From Knoellia locipacati (lineage in GTDB: Bacteria; Actinomycetota; Actinomycetes; Actinomycetales; Dermatophilaceae): a stretch of 64,000 nucleotides of DNA. Made by a program: the position numbers and the translations under genes. How positions within the stretch are numbered: position 1 is the first letter of the stretch; the number at the start of each line of letters is the position of its first letter. The notes below the pieces were generated by a model. The model had not been told where the DNA came from. It saw only the letters and a list, made by a program, of their open reading frames with translations, and did not search any database. This document shows, piece by piece, positions 40,719 to 49,363 of this stretch. The DNA lies in assembly GCF_007992835.1 (NCBI RefSeq), contig NZ_BKBA01000004.1, forward strand, positions 285,391 to 349,390, given 5' to 3'.

Positions 40719-41194
40719 CGAAGGTCCTCCAGGTCGACACGGAGAGTGGCGAGCGCGTCCGACACGAGGCGGCGGCTCATCGCGGGGGTGGTGCCCAGGG
40801 CCGTGGCGACGGTGCGGTGGTCGAGGTCGGCGACGTACTTGAGGACGACGGCCTCGCGCTGGCGCTCCGGCAGCGCGCCCACCCGCGCCCACAACCCGTC
40901 GTCCGGCGCGGCTGGGCCGGCGACGACGGGCGCCGACGCCAGCGAGGCCGGGTCGTCGTGCGCGACCGTGCGCCGCGCCGATCGGTGGGCGTCCATCGCG
41001 CACCGGTGGGTGATCGTGAGCAGCCAGCCCCGCAGGTTGCGGGCCGAGGTGACCCGCGGATAGGCCGCGAGCGCCTGCACCCACGCCTGCTGCGCCACGT
41101 CGTCACCGAGGTTCGGCCCGGCGAGGGCGTGGGCGAGCCGGCCGACGTCACGCCAGTGCGCGTCGACGAGGCTCTGGAAGGGCGGCAGCGTCAC
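40715..41194 (-). CDS. ECF-type RNA polymerase sigma factor
   Basis: A 159-residue protein with sigma-70 region 2 (PNLGDDVAQQAWVQALAAYPRVTSARNLRGWLLTITHRCAMD, in part) and region 4.2 (LPERQREAVVLKYVADLDHRTVATALGTTPAMSRRLVSDALATLR). Size and layout fit extracytoplasmic-function sigma factors or the small sigma-like proteins often paired with ogt in actinobacteria. No anti-sigma gene is adjacent. The GTG at 41194 is used; a -10-like TACCGT, part of a GTATGCCG repeat, lies 9 bases upstream. It is translationally coupled to ogt. Confidence 0.83.
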   Translation of the reverse strand: MTLPPFQSLVDAHWRDVGRLAHALAGPNLGDDVAQQAWVQALAAYPRVTSARNLRGWLLTITHRCAMDAHRSARRTVAHDDPASLASAPVVAGPAAPDDGLWARVGALPERQREAVVLKYVADLDHRTVATALGTTPAMSRRLVSDALATLRVDLEDLR

Positions 41195-41270
41195 GATGAT
41201 GGAACGGTATGCCGTCCGAAGATGTGAGTCGCTGACGTCCCGCGGGGCGCCGCACTGGGACCATGGCCCG

Positions 41271-42107
41271 ATGGAGGCGCGTTCGGCGGGGACCCCCGGC
41301 GACCCGGGGAGCCGCGGGCGACCACGTGTGGTGGCGCACCGCGGCGCGAGCTCCGAGCACGCCGAGCACACCCTGCGGGCCTACACGACGGCCTTCGGGC
41401 TCGGCGTCGACGGGATCGAGTGCGACGTCCGGCTCACCGCCGACCACCACCTCGTCTGCGTCCACGACCGTCGCGCCGACCGCACGAGCAACGGCAACGG
41501 CGTCATCTCCACGCTCGAGCTGGCCCGGCTCGAGGAGCTCGACTGGGCCAGCTGGAAGAAGCTCGACGACGGCAGCTCGGGCGAGGGCGCGGACGGCGAC
41601 CCCGAGCGTGGACGCCTGCTCACCCTGCGCCGGCTGCTCGACTCGCTCGTCGACCAGAACGACGCGCTGCTCACCCTCATCGAGACCAAGCACCCGACGC
41701 GCTACGGCGGGCTCGTCGAGCGCCAGCTCGTCACGGTGCTGCGCGAGTTCGGCCTCACCATCGGTGACCTGCCCCAGCTGCCGCACGTGCGGGTCATGTC
41801 GTTCTCGATCCTCGCGCTCATGCGCATGCGGGGCCTCGCGCCGCTGGTGCCCCTCGTCTACCTCGTCGACGCCGCGGCGCCGCGCTTCTCGTGGGACGGC
41901 TCGCTGCCGCGCGGGGTCAACATCATCGGTCTGGACGTGCGGATCCTGCGGCGGGCGCCCTCCGTGGTGCGGGCGCACCAGCGCCGGGGGCACGAGGTCT
42001 ACGTCTGGACGGTCAACGAGCCCGACGACGTCAAACGGTGTGCCGACCTCGGGGTCGACGTCATCATCAGCGATCGCCCACGGGATGTCATGGGCCTGCT
42101 CGGCTAG
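41271..42107 (+). CDS. Glycerophosphodiester phosphodiesterase family protein
   Basis: A 278-residue TIM-barrel enzyme. The GDPD active-site motifs are VVAHRGASSEHAEHTL (catalytic His and Glu), GVDGIECDVRLTADHHLVCVHD (metal-binding Glu/Asp and second His) and LLTLIETKHPTRYGG. The C-terminus EVYVWTVNEPDDVKRCADLGVDVIISDRP is typical. It hydrolyses glycerophosphodiesters to glycerol-3-phosphate and an alcohol. There is no signal peptide, so it is cytoplasmic. It is followed after 9 bases by the anti-sigma-like gene, which has its own promoter. Confidence 0.9.
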   Translation: MEARSAGTPGDPGSRGRPRVVAHRGASSEHAEHTLRAYTTAFGLGVDGIECDVRLTADHHLVCVHDRRADRTSNGNGVISTLELARLEELDWASWKKLDDGSSGEGADGDPERGRLLTLRRLLDSLVDQNDALLTLIETKHPTRYGGLVERQLVTVLREFGLTIGDLPQLPHVRVMSFSILALMRMRGLAPLVPLVYLVDAAAPRFSWDGSLPRGVNIIGLDVRILRRAPSVVRAHQRRGHEVYVWTVNEPDDVKRCADLGVDVIISDRPRDVMGLLG

Positions 42108-42110
42108 AGT
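42105..42110 (+). promoter_or_regulatory. -10 box of anti-sigma-like kinase gene
   Basis: TAGAGT overlaps the stop codon of the preceding gene (TAG) and ends 6 bases before the GTG at 42117. Confidence 0.58.
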
Positions 42111-42116
42111 CCCCGC

Positions 42117-42578
42117 GTGACGTCATCCAACACGCCAGAGCTCGACGAGTTCGGTGGCAACATCGGTCAGGGCCAGGTCCGCACCATCCGCGCGCCGTGG
42201 GGCCCGTCGACCGTGCCCAAGGTGCGCAAGGCCGTGGTCGCCGACCTCCGGGCCCGCGAGCTCGCCGAGCAGACCATCGACGAGGCCGAGATCGTCGCCT
42301 CCGAGCTCATGACCAACGCGATCCGCCACGCGCGCCCGCTCGCCGACGGCTGCCTCCGGGTCCGCTGGAAGGTGCGCGGCGAGGTGGTCGAGGTCGAGGT
42401 CACCGACGGTGGCGGCGAGAGCATCCCCGTCCCCGCGCCCGCCGAGGTCTGGCTGTCGAGCGGTCGTGGTCTGCGGATCGTCCGCTCGCTCGCCCACGAG
42501 TGGGGTGTCACCGAGGACAAGGGTGGCCAGACGGTGTGGGCCGCCATGGGCGGTCCGAGCCGCCGCCGCGCCACCTGA
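42117..42578 (+). CDS. RsbW-like HATPase (anti-sigma kinase-type) protein
   Basis: A 153-residue GHKL-fold ATPase domain: N-box ASELMTNAIRHARPL, G1 box EVTDGGGES and G2 SGRGLRIVRSLAHEWGV. Stand-alone HATPase_c_2 proteins in actinobacteria act as anti-sigma factors or serine kinases of anti-anti-sigma proteins. No partner sigma factor or antagonist gene is adjacent, so its network is unknown. GTG at 42117 follows a -10 box by 6 bases. Confidence 0.84.
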   Translation: MTSSNTPELDEFGGNIGQGQVRTIRAPWGPSTVPKVRKAVVADLRARELAEQTIDEAEIVASELMTNAIRHARPLADGCLRVRWKVRGEVVEVEVTDGGGESIPVPAPAEVWLSSGRGLRIVRSLAHEWGVTEDKGGQTVWAAMGGPSRRRAT

Positions 42579-42601
42579 CGAGAGCACGACGGCCGCACCA
42601 C

Positions 42602-42607
42602 TACGCT
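42602..42607 (+). promoter_or_regulatory. -10 box of DUF5926 gene
   Basis: TACGCT ends 7 bases before the ATG at 42615. Confidence 0.52.
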
Positions 42608-42614
42608 GACGCCC

Positions 42615-43511
42615 ATGGGCAAGGCTTCGCGACGACGCAGGACCACCGACGACCAGGGCGCACCCGCCAAGCGGCAGCGCACCGCGGCCGTCCCCTACGT
42701 GAACCGGCCCTTCGAGGGCCTTCCGCAGGAGACGGAGTGGGTGGCGATCCGCGAGATCCTGCCCGCGGCCACGGTGGCCGTGCGGTTCGCCGAGGGCCAA
42801 GGCCCCGCGGGGGTGCGGGAGGCGGCGGTCGCCACCGTGCTCCCGATGGCGTGGCCGGCGCTGCACCGTTCCGACGGCACCGTCCTCATCGGCACGCAGT
42901 CGGGCTCCACGACGGGTGACCCCAGCCGTGACCTCGCCGCCCAGCTCCTCGCCGGTGCCGCCGCCGAGCCCGGCAGCGCCGTCCAGCACGTGTCCGCCGC
43001 GACGGCCGACACCCCGCGCCTGCAGGACCTCCTCGACACGAGCGAGCCGTTCGAGTTCGTCGTCCACGAGGGCTTCGACTTCTGGGTCGAGGGCCAGGAC
43101 CTCGACGAGGAGGGCCAGGCCTCGCTCGACCGCGCCAACGAGTCGGTCGTCCCGACCCGACGCATGTCCGCCCTCCCGTCGGCCTACTGGGTCCGCATCG
43201 GCGAGCGCACGTACATCCGCCTCGTCCTGCCCGACGACGAGGACACCGCCACCGACGCCCTCGCCCGGCTGCACGCCGCGGCCGAGTCGGGCCTCGGCGA
43301 CGGCACCCGGCTCCTCGGCGCGTTCCGCGCCTGCGGCCTGCTCGTGCCCGTCTTCGAGGTCCCTGCCGACAGCGACCCGGGGCAGCACGAGGACGCGCTC
43401 GCGGCCTTCGGCACCCGGTATGCCGCGGCGCTGGCCTCGACGGCCGCCCTCACCGCGGACGAGCGCCGGGCTCGTTCCGGACTGCTGAGCCGCCAGGTCA
43501 CGCTGCGCTGA
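42615..43511 (+). CDS. DUF5926 family protein
   Basis: A 298-residue cytoplasmic protein conserved in actinobacteria. It has a basic N-terminus (MGKASRRRRTTDDQGAPAKRQR), then VNRPFEGLPQETEWVAIREILPAATV, FDFWVEGQDLDEEG and SALPSAYWVRIGERTYIRLVLPDDEDTATDAL. Members are sometimes mislabelled as SecA-related; no ATPase motif is visible here. Function unknown. The start codon of the glycosyltransferase gene overlaps its stop by one base (TGATG), so the two are probably translated together. Confidence 0.85.
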   Translation: MGKASRRRRTTDDQGAPAKRQRTAAVPYVNRPFEGLPQETEWVAIREILPAATVAVRFAEGQGPAGVREAAVATVLPMAWPALHRSDGTVLIGTQSGSTTGDPSRDLAAQLLAGAAAEPGSAVQHVSAATADTPRLQDLLDTSEPFEFVVHEGFDFWVEGQDLDEEGQASLDRANESVVPTRRMSALPSAYWVRIGERTYIRLVLPDDEDTATDALARLHAAAESGLGDGTRLLGAFRACGLLVPVFEVPADSDPGQHEDALAAFGTRYAAALASTAALTADERRARSGLLSRQVTLR

Positions 43512-44308
43512 TGTCGGCTCCCGGTGCGCGCGCCGTCGCCGCGATCATCCCGTGCAAGGACGAGGCCGACCGGATCGCCGCGACGGTCCGGGCAGTGCTG
43601 GCCCTCGACGGGGTCGACACGGTCGTCGTCGTCGACGACGGCAGCTCGGACGACACGGCCGGTGTGGCGCACGCCGCGGGTGCCGACGTCATCGTCCACG
43701 CGCGCAACGCCGGCAAGGCCGCGGCCCTCGAGACCGGGGTCCGGCACCTGCGCGAGCTCGAGGCAGCCGCAGCACGAGCCGGCACGGGCACCGGCCCGGG
43801 CGCCGGCGCGTCGGCGCTCGCCCCGCGCCACCTCCTCTTCGTCGACGGCGACCTCGAGGACTCCGCGACCAACCTCCACGTCCTCGTGCCACCCGTGCTC
43901 GAGGGCCGCGCCGACATGACGGTCGCGACGCTGCCCGCCCAGAAGGTCGCCGGCGGCGGTCGGGGGTTCGTCGTCCGCCTGGCCCGCGAGGGCATCGAGG
44001 ACCTCACCGGCTGGACCGCCGTCCAGCCGCTGTCGGGCATGCGCTGCCTCACGGCCGAGGCGTTCGAGGCGGCCAGCCCGCTCGCGCCCGGCTGGGGTGT
44101 CGAGGTCGGGCTCACCGTCGACGTCCTCGGTGCCGGGCTCCGGGTCGAGGAGGTCCCGTGCGAGCTCCAGCACCGCGTCTCCGGCAAGGACTGGCGCGGC
44201 CAGGTGCACCGCGCCGCGCAGTACCGCGACGTCTGGCGCGCGCTGACCCGGCGGCGCCTGCGCCGCGCCCTCTCCGATCGTGCACCCGGTGTCGCACACC
44301 GCATCTGA
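43511..44308 (+). CDS. Family 2 glycosyltransferase
   Basis: A 265-residue GT-A enzyme: VAAIIPCKDEADRIAATVRAVL, VVVVDDGSSDDTAGVAH (first nucleotide-sugar Asp residues) and LLFVDGDLEDS (the DxD-like metal motif). There is no membrane helix. It resembles polyprenyl-phosphate or glucosyl-3-phosphoglycerate-type transferases. The next gene, a multi-spanning membrane transferase-like protein, starts inside its 3' end, which suggests a shared pathway of lipid-linked glycan or mannan synthesis (inference). Confidence 0.85.
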   Translation: MSAPGARAVAAIIPCKDEADRIAATVRAVLALDGVDTVVVVDDGSSDDTAGVAHAAGADVIVHARNAGKAAALETGVRHLRELEAAAARAGTGTGPGAGASALAPRHLLFVDGDLEDSATNLHVLVPPVLEGRADMTVATLPAQKVAGGGRGFVVRLAREGIEDLTGWTAVQPLSGMRCLTAEAFEAASPLAPGWGVEVGLTVDVLGAGLRVEEVPCELQHRVSGKDWRGQVHRAAQYRDVWRALTRRRLRRALSDRAPGVAHRI

Positions 44309-45785
44309 CGCCGACGGAGGCGGACCGCTGAGCCGTCTCGCCCTCGGGCCGACCGGTGAGCGTGCCCGCCTCGGGCTCCTCCTCGTCTCGTTCGCGCTGC
44401 TGCTCGTCGTCGGGCTCGCCCTGCCGCACGCCGCCGCCCCCGACCTCGGCCCGCGTGGCTGGGCGCCGGGCACCCTCCTGCCGGTCACGCTCTCACCGGC
44501 GCTGGTCACGGCAGCGATGTGGACGGCATACGTGCTGGGAGCCGTGGGGGTGCTGCTCGCGGTCCTCGGGCGCGGCACCGAGCTGCCCCGGTCGTTCGTC
44601 GCGGCGCTCGCGGTCGGTGCGGCACTCACGGCGCCGTTCGGGTCGGGAGACCACGTGAGCTACGCCGCCTACGGCCGGATCCTCGCGCTCGGCGACAACC
44701 CGTGGCTCGTGTCGCCGGTCACCTGGCGCGGTGGCAGCGACCCCGTCGTCTCGGCCGTCGAGGCACCGTGGACCGAGGAGCCCAGCGTCTACGGGCCGTT
44801 CGCGACCATCGTCCAGGGCCTCACTTCGCTCGGCGGCGGCGACAACCTGCGCCAGACGGTGTGGCTGTGGCAGCTCGTCGTCATCGCGTCCTGGCTCGCC
44901 GTCCGCTGGTGCCTGCGCCGCGTCCTGCCGGGTCGCGAGGGCCGGATCGACGCCCTGTGGACCGCGAACCCCCTCGTCTTCTCGGTCGGCGTCCTCGGTG
45001 CGCACGTCGACCTGCTCGCGACCGCCCTCGCGGTCGGGGCCGTCTGGGCCGCCCACCGGTATGCCGGCCTCGGCGGCGCCGCCCTCGCCGGCACCCTCGC
45101 GGCCCTCGCGATCTCGTCGAAGTTCACGTATGCCGTCGTCCTCCTCGCGCTCGTCGTCGCCTTCCCCGCGCGCCGGCTCGCCCGCTCGGCGGTGCTGCTC
45201 GCCGCGGCCGCCGTCGTCGCCGGTGGGCTGCACCTGTGGGCCGGGCCGCACGTCTACGACCAGCTCGGCCGGTCGGCGCGCGCGGTCTCGCTCGCGACGC
45301 CGTGGCGGTGGGTGTTCGAGACCCTCGGTGGCGACCTCGACGCACGCAGAACGGTCTCCGGCCTCGCCGCGCTGCTCGCCGTCGGCTTCGCGCTGTGCCT
45401 CTGGCGGGTCGTGCGACCGGCGCATGCGGGTCTGGGCGCCACCGCCCTCACGGGGGTCGCCGTCCTCACCGGCGCCTACGCGCTCGCGGCGCCCTACTCG
45501 CTGCCCTGGTACGACGTCGTCGTGTGGGCCACGCTGCCGGCCGTCGTCGCCGGCGTCGCCGACCTCGTGCTGCTGCTGCGGCTGTGGGTCATGTCGATGG
45601 CCTACACGCCGGGGCGGGTCCTGGGCATGACACCCGGGGTCGAGGACGTCACGATGACGGCCCGGACGAGCGTGGCGCCGGTGGCGCTCCTCGTCGCGTG
45701 GGTCTGGCTCGTCACGAGCGCCGTGCGCGGCGGGTCCCGGCGACGGCCCGCAGGTCCTCCTCGAGACTCCGCACCACGACGCTGA
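44280..45785 (+). CDS. Polytopic GT-C-type glycosyltransferase-like membrane protein
   Basis: A 501-residue integral membrane protein with about 11-13 helices. Recognisable blocks are SGDHVSYAAYGRILALGDNPWLVSP, with an Asp early in the first periplasmic loop typical of GT-C enzymes, SVYGPFATIVQGL, and LPWYDVVVWATLP. These resemble polyprenol-phosphomannose-dependent alpha-mannosyltransferases of the MptA/MptB type. The reading frame begins 29 bases inside the upstream glycosyltransferase gene (GTG at 44280). Its 3' end overlaps the convergent membrane-protein gene by 74 bases, an unusually long overlap. Confidence 0.78.
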   Translation: MHPVSHTASDADGGGPLSRLALGPTGERARLGLLLVSFALLLVVGLALPHAAAPDLGPRGWAPGTLLPVTLSPALVTAAMWTAYVLGAVGVLLAVLGRGTELPRSFVAALAVGAALTAPFGSGDHVSYAAYGRILALGDNPWLVSPVTWRGGSDPVVSAVEAPWTEEPSVYGPFATIVQGLTSLGGGDNLRQTVWLWQLVVIASWLAVRWCLRRVLPGREGRIDALWTANPLVFSVGVLGAHVDLLATALAVGAVWAAHRYAGLGGAALAGTLAALAISSKFTYAVVLLALVVAFPARRLARSAVLLAAAAVVAGGLHLWAGPHVYDQLGRSARAVSLATPWRWVFETLGGDLDARRTVSGLAALLAVGFALCLWRVVRPAHAGLGATALTGVAVLTGAYALAAPYSLPWYDVVVWATLPAVVAGVADLVLLLRLWVMSMAYTPGRVLGMTPGVEDVTMTARTSVAPVALLVAWVWLVTSAVRGGSRRRPAGPPRDSAPRR

Positions 45786-47907
45786 CGATGAGCGGCACGG
45801 CGACGGTCGCGCCGACCGCCGGGATGGCCGTGCCCGAGTCGTTGATGAGGAACCCGATGGTCAGCATGATGACGAGCGCGATGAGCCCGGCGCGCAGGGT
45901 CGGAGCCTTCTCGGACGCCTTGCCCAGACCGCGCGAGCCCCACGAGGTCGGGCGGGCCAGGACGTAGATGACGAAGAGCAGTGCCGCCGGGACGAGCAGG
46001 GTCAGCGGGGCGTTGCCGAGCAGGATGCTCCAGTTCTGCTGGGCCTTGCGGACGACGATGTCCATGGCGTTGCCGTCGATGATCGCCTGGATGAAGTTGC
46101 CGAGGTGGCTACGGCTGTCGGCCTCGCGGAGCCAGTCGAGGAACGCGACCCCGAAGAACAGGGCCACCGAGCCGAGCCCGATGAGCCCGATCCGCTGCCA
46201 CGTCATCCGCAGCCCGAGGATCGACAGGACGAGGTAGGCGATGCCGGGGATGAGGGCGGGCGGGCCACCACCGTCGGCGCCCCAGAACGGTGCGCCGTCG
46301 ATGATGACGGCGGCGACGCCGATGATCAGGACGACGATCGCAGCGATCCGCTGCCGCCCGTGGCTCACGAGATAGCTCGACACCGCCGTCGCGAGCAGGA
46401 TCGCCGAGGTGGCGAAGAGCGCGAAGGTCACGTTGCCCATGCCGTAGAAGCGGCCGGCGACGACCGGCTGGAGCCCCATGAGCGAGGACTGCTGGAGCCG
46501 TGACCCCGTGATGACGTCTCCGGCGAGCACCGCCATCGTCACGGCCGCGACGAAGGCGAGCGGCCCGAGGGCCGCGCGTCCCCACGGGCCGCGCAGGGCG
46601 GCATACGCGATGAGGGCGACGAAGAGACCGACGGCACCGACGATCGAGATCATCGGGATCGGGAAGCGCCACCACGGCAGGAGGTTGGCGAGGAACGTCG
46701 ACGCCGGCACCGAGGCCGCCGCGACCGCGACGACCCGGACGACGCCGAGGACCCGGCGGCGGGTGTCGGGCGTGCCGATCTTGCCCTTCCACACGAGGAG
46801 GACGAGGAGGTAGATGACGAGCTGGCCGTAGGCGAACCCGTTGAAGAACGGCGGCACGAGGCTGTGCACCTCGTGGCTCGCGAGGTCGTAGTCGACGAGC
46901 CCCTGGAGGCGGTCGGCGGCGCGGCGCTCGGAGTTGTCGGGCGCCTGCTCACTCGTCATCGGGGTGCCGCCGAGGCCGTCGGGCACGGCGACGCCGGTGA
47001 GCGACATGACCGTCACGGGGACGTCCTGGGCCTGGACGAGGCCGGGCTGGCGGGTCGACTGGGTGTTGAGGCGGCCGGGGCCGAAGTTGGGTCCGCGCGC
47101 GACGACGAGGCGCAGGCGCTCGGTGACACCGGCGTCGGACAGGCTCGCCACGATGAAGTCGGCGCCGCCCGGAGCGGCGGTGATGACCTCGCCGATGCGC
47201 TTGTCGATGGCGGCGATCTGGGCCTGGCGCGAGCCCTCGACGGCCTGCTCGCCCTCGGCGACGTCCTCGGGGTCGCGCACGCTGCCCACGTCGACGATCG
47301 TCAGCGGGCAGGTGTTCATGTCGACGAGGAGGGTGTCGGGCGAGTACGGCGAGTAGCGGTCGGCGGTGCCCTCGGGCATCGCGGCGGCGATGGCGGCACC
47401 GGGGCCGACCGGCTTGATGCAGACGTCGGACTTCGCGGCGGCCTCGCCGAGCAGGCCCAGCTTGCTGTCGAACTTGCGGGAGGCGGCGGCCTGCTCGTAG
47501 GTCGCCCAGTCGGGGACGACGCCACCGCTGGGCTCCTCGAGCGGGGTGCACGGCCGCGTCTGGACCCGGCCCGTGCCGGGACGCGGGGCCGAGGCGCGGT
47601 TGGCCGCGGAGACGCCGAGCCAGCCGTCGGCGGGGCAGGTGTTGGTCTCGACCGAGCGGATCGACATCGCCGCGCTCGAGCCGTCGCGCAGCAGCATCCA
47701 GAGGTTCGGGGTGGCCTTCTCGCTGACGTCGGTCCACGTGATCCCGCCCGTGCCGATGAGCACCGTGGCGCCGTAGGGCTCCGGTGCGGCCGTGGTCGTG
47801 GCCGTGCCCGAGTCCGCCTTGGCAGGGGTGGTGAGCAGCGCGGCGCCGCCCAGTCCGAGGACGGCCACCAGCGCGGCGATGAGAACGGCCAGGGCTCGAC
47901 GAGTCAC
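45712..47907 (-). CDS. Large integral membrane protein of unknown function
   Basis: A 731-residue protein. An N-terminal signal/anchor ([22 protein letters not shown]) precedes an extracytoplasmic domain of ~370 residues (ATVLIGTGGITWTDVSEKATPNLW ... VTVMSLTGVAVPD), which recalls alkaline-phosphatase-superfamily folds. The C-terminal ~340 residues contain about ten transmembrane helices. The arrangement resembles large actinobacterial membrane proteins linked to envelope polysaccharides, but I cannot name an activity. TAGGAT lies 7 bases before the GTG at 47907. It sits between GT-type membrane genes, so an envelope role is plausible. Confidence 0.7.
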   Translation of the reverse strand: MTRRALAVLIAALVAVLGLGGAALLTTPAKADSGTATTTAAPEPYGATVLIGTGGITWTDVSEKATPNLWMLLRDGSSAAMSIRSVETNTCPADGWLGVSAANRASAPRPGTGRVQTRPCTPLEEPSGGVVPDWATYEQAAASRKFDSKLGLLGEAAAKSDVCIKPVGPGAAIAAAMPEGTADRYSPYSPDTLLVDMNTCPLTIVDVGSVRDPEDVAEGEQAVEGSRQAQIAAIDKRIGEVITAAPGGADFIVASLSDAGVTERLRLVVARGPNFGPGRLNTQSTRQPGLVQAQDVPVTVMSLTGVAVPDGLGGTPMTSEQAPDNSERRAADRLQGLVDYDLASHEVHSLVPPFFNGFAYGQLVIYLLVLLVWKGKIGTPDTRRRVLGVVRVVAVAAASVPASTFLANLLPWWRFPIPMISIVGAVGLFVALIAYAALRGPWGRAALGPLAFVAAVTMAVLAGDVITGSRLQQSSLMGLQPVVAGRFYGMGNVTFALFATSAILLATAVSSYLVSHGRQRIAAIVVLIIGVAAVIIDGAPFWGADGGGPPALIPGIAYLVLSILGLRMTWQRIGLIGLGSVALFFGVAFLDWLREADSRSHLGNFIQAIIDGNAMDIVVRKAQQNWSILLGNAPLTLLVPAALLFVIYVLARPTSWGSRGLGKASEKAPTLRAGLIALVIMLTIGFLINDSGTAIPAVGATVAVPLIVSVVVRSLEEDLRAVAGTRRARRS

Positions 47908-47914
47908 GGCAGCG

Positions 47915-47920
47915 ATCCTA
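47915..47920 (-). promoter_or_regulatory. -10 box of large membrane-protein gene
   Basis: TAGGAT on the minus strand ends 7 bases before the GTG at 47907. Confidence 0.55.
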
Positions 47921-47971
47921 CGTGCGGCCAACCAGCCGTCATGTGGTGAGCATGTGAGGGCGGCGTGAAGA

Positions 47972-47977
47972 CACAAT
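47972..47977 (+). promoter_or_regulatory. -10 box of GT87 gene
   Basis: CACAAT lies 6 bases before the GTG at 47984. The same hexamer and spacing occur at the minus-strand acetyltransferase gene (29335). Confidence 0.48.
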
Positions 47978-47983
47978 GGCCCC

Positions 47984-49297
47984 GTGACCCCGACCACGCC
48001 ACGCACCCGGCGCCCCCTGCCCGCCCGTTGGCAGTGGCCCCTCGCGGTGGCGCTCATCGCGCTCGCGGCCGTCCCGGTGGTGCTCCGCTACCTCGTCTTC
48101 TGGCCGATGGACCAGTGGCAGGTCGACGTCGAGGTCTACCGCGACGCCGGGGTCTCGATCCTCACCGGACGGCCCATCTATGCCGCGATGACCGAGGCTC
48201 CGCAGCTGCTGCCGTTCACCTACCCGCCCTTCGCCGCGCTCCTCGCGATCCCGCTGGCGTGGGTCCCGTTCGGTGTGGCCGGATGGCTCTGGACCGCCGC
48301 CCAGGTCGCGGCCACGACCGCGATCGTCTGGTATGCCGGGTGGCGCCTCATCCACCGCGCCGGACCCTGGGTGCCCCTCGCGCTCGCGGCCCTCGTCGCC
48401 CCGATGCTCTGGCTGCACCCGGTCTCGGACGGGATCCGGTTCGGTCAGGTCAACGCCTTCATGGTGCTCGCCTGCCTCATGGACCTGCGCCGGCCGCGAC
48501 CCGGTCTGCTGCGGCACGTGCCGCCCGGCGTGCTCGTCGGGCTGGCGATGTCGATCAAGCTCACCCCCGGTGTCTTCGTCATCCACTACCTCGTCAACCG
48601 CCGCTGGCGCGAGGCCGCGACCGCGGTGGGGACCGCGGTCGGGGTCACCCTCGGCGCGTGGGTGCTGCTGCCCGAGGCGTCGTTCGCGTTCTGGGGCGGC
48701 GCGCTGCAGGACCCGGCCCGGCTCGGTCCCAACTTCGGCACCTCGAACCAGTCGATGCGCGGGTTCCTGCTGCGGGTCGGGCCCGAGGGGCTGGCCGGGA
48801 CGGCGATCTGGCTCGTGCTCGTCGCGGTCGTCGGGGTGTTCGGGTTCCGGCTGGCCCGGCGGATGTGGCTGCGCGACGACTCGATCGGCGAGGTGGCGGT
48901 CGTCGGGCTGCTCGCGTGCCTGCTCTCGCCGGTGGCGTGGATCCACCACTTCCACTGGGTCGTCGTCGTGGTCTTCGCGCTCCTCGGCACGCAGCCGTGG
49001 CGGCGTCGCGGGGCGGGGGTGCCGTGGTGGCGCTCGCGCAGGCTCGTCGCCGGGCTCGTCGTCGCGGCGTGGTTCCTCATGCGGATGCCGTGGTGGGGGA
49101 TCTCCTGGCTCAACCACCCGCAGTGGCCCGAGCTGCCGGGTCGGATCCTCCAGAACGCCGACGTCGCCGGTGGCCTCGTCGCCCTCTGGCTGCTCTGGTG
49201 GGTGGGCCGCGACGAGAGCGACGAGCCGGAGGCCCCAGCGCCGCGCGAGGTGCGGCCGCTCGAGACGAGCAGTTCTTCCCGAGCCGACCACTCCTAG
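47984..49297 (+). CDS. GT87-family (DUF2029) mannosyltransferase-like membrane protein
   Basis: A 437-residue polytopic protein with about 10 helices. DVEVYRDAGVSILTGRPIYAA carries the acidic residues of the first periplasmic loop, followed by PFTYPPFAALLAIPLAW, GQVNAFMVLACLMDL and AMSIKLTPGVFVIHYL, all strong GT87 signatures. Family members are polyprenol-phosphate-mannose alpha-1,2-mannosyltransferases in lipomannan/lipoarabinomannan synthesis. With the two neighbouring transferases it suggests an envelope glycan locus. A GTG start with CACAAT 6 bases upstream is used. Confidence 0.86.
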   Translation: MTPTTPRTRRPLPARWQWPLAVALIALAAVPVVLRYLVFWPMDQWQVDVEVYRDAGVSILTGRPIYAAMTEAPQLLPFTYPPFAALLAIPLAWVPFGVAGWLWTAAQVAATTAIVWYAGWRLIHRAGPWVPLALAALVAPMLWLHPVSDGIRFGQVNAFMVLACLMDLRRPRPGLLRHVPPGVLVGLAMSIKLTPGVFVIHYLVNRRWREAATAVGTAVGVTLGAWVLLPEASFAFWGGALQDPARLGPNFGTSNQSMRGFLLRVGPEGLAGTAIWLVLVAVVGVFGFRLARRMWLRDDSIGEVAVVGLLACLLSPVAWIHHFHWVVVVVFALLGTQPWRRRGAGVPWWRSRRLVAGLVVAAWFLMRMPWWGISWLNHPQWPELPGRILQNADVAGGLVALWLLWWVGRDESDEPEAPAPREVRPLETSSSSRADHS

Positions 49298-49350
49298 GTG
49301 GTCGCCCCGCCGACTGCTGGTCGTCTCGGCGCGGGCGTGAGCGGACGGCA

Positions 49351-49356
49351 TACTCT
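49351..49356 (+). promoter_or_regulatory. -10 box overlapping a CGGCATAC repeat
   Basis: TACTCT ends 7 bases before the ATG at 49364. Its first three bases are the end of the repeat copy at 49346-49353. Confidence 0.52.
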
Positions 49357-49363
49357 GACGCCC

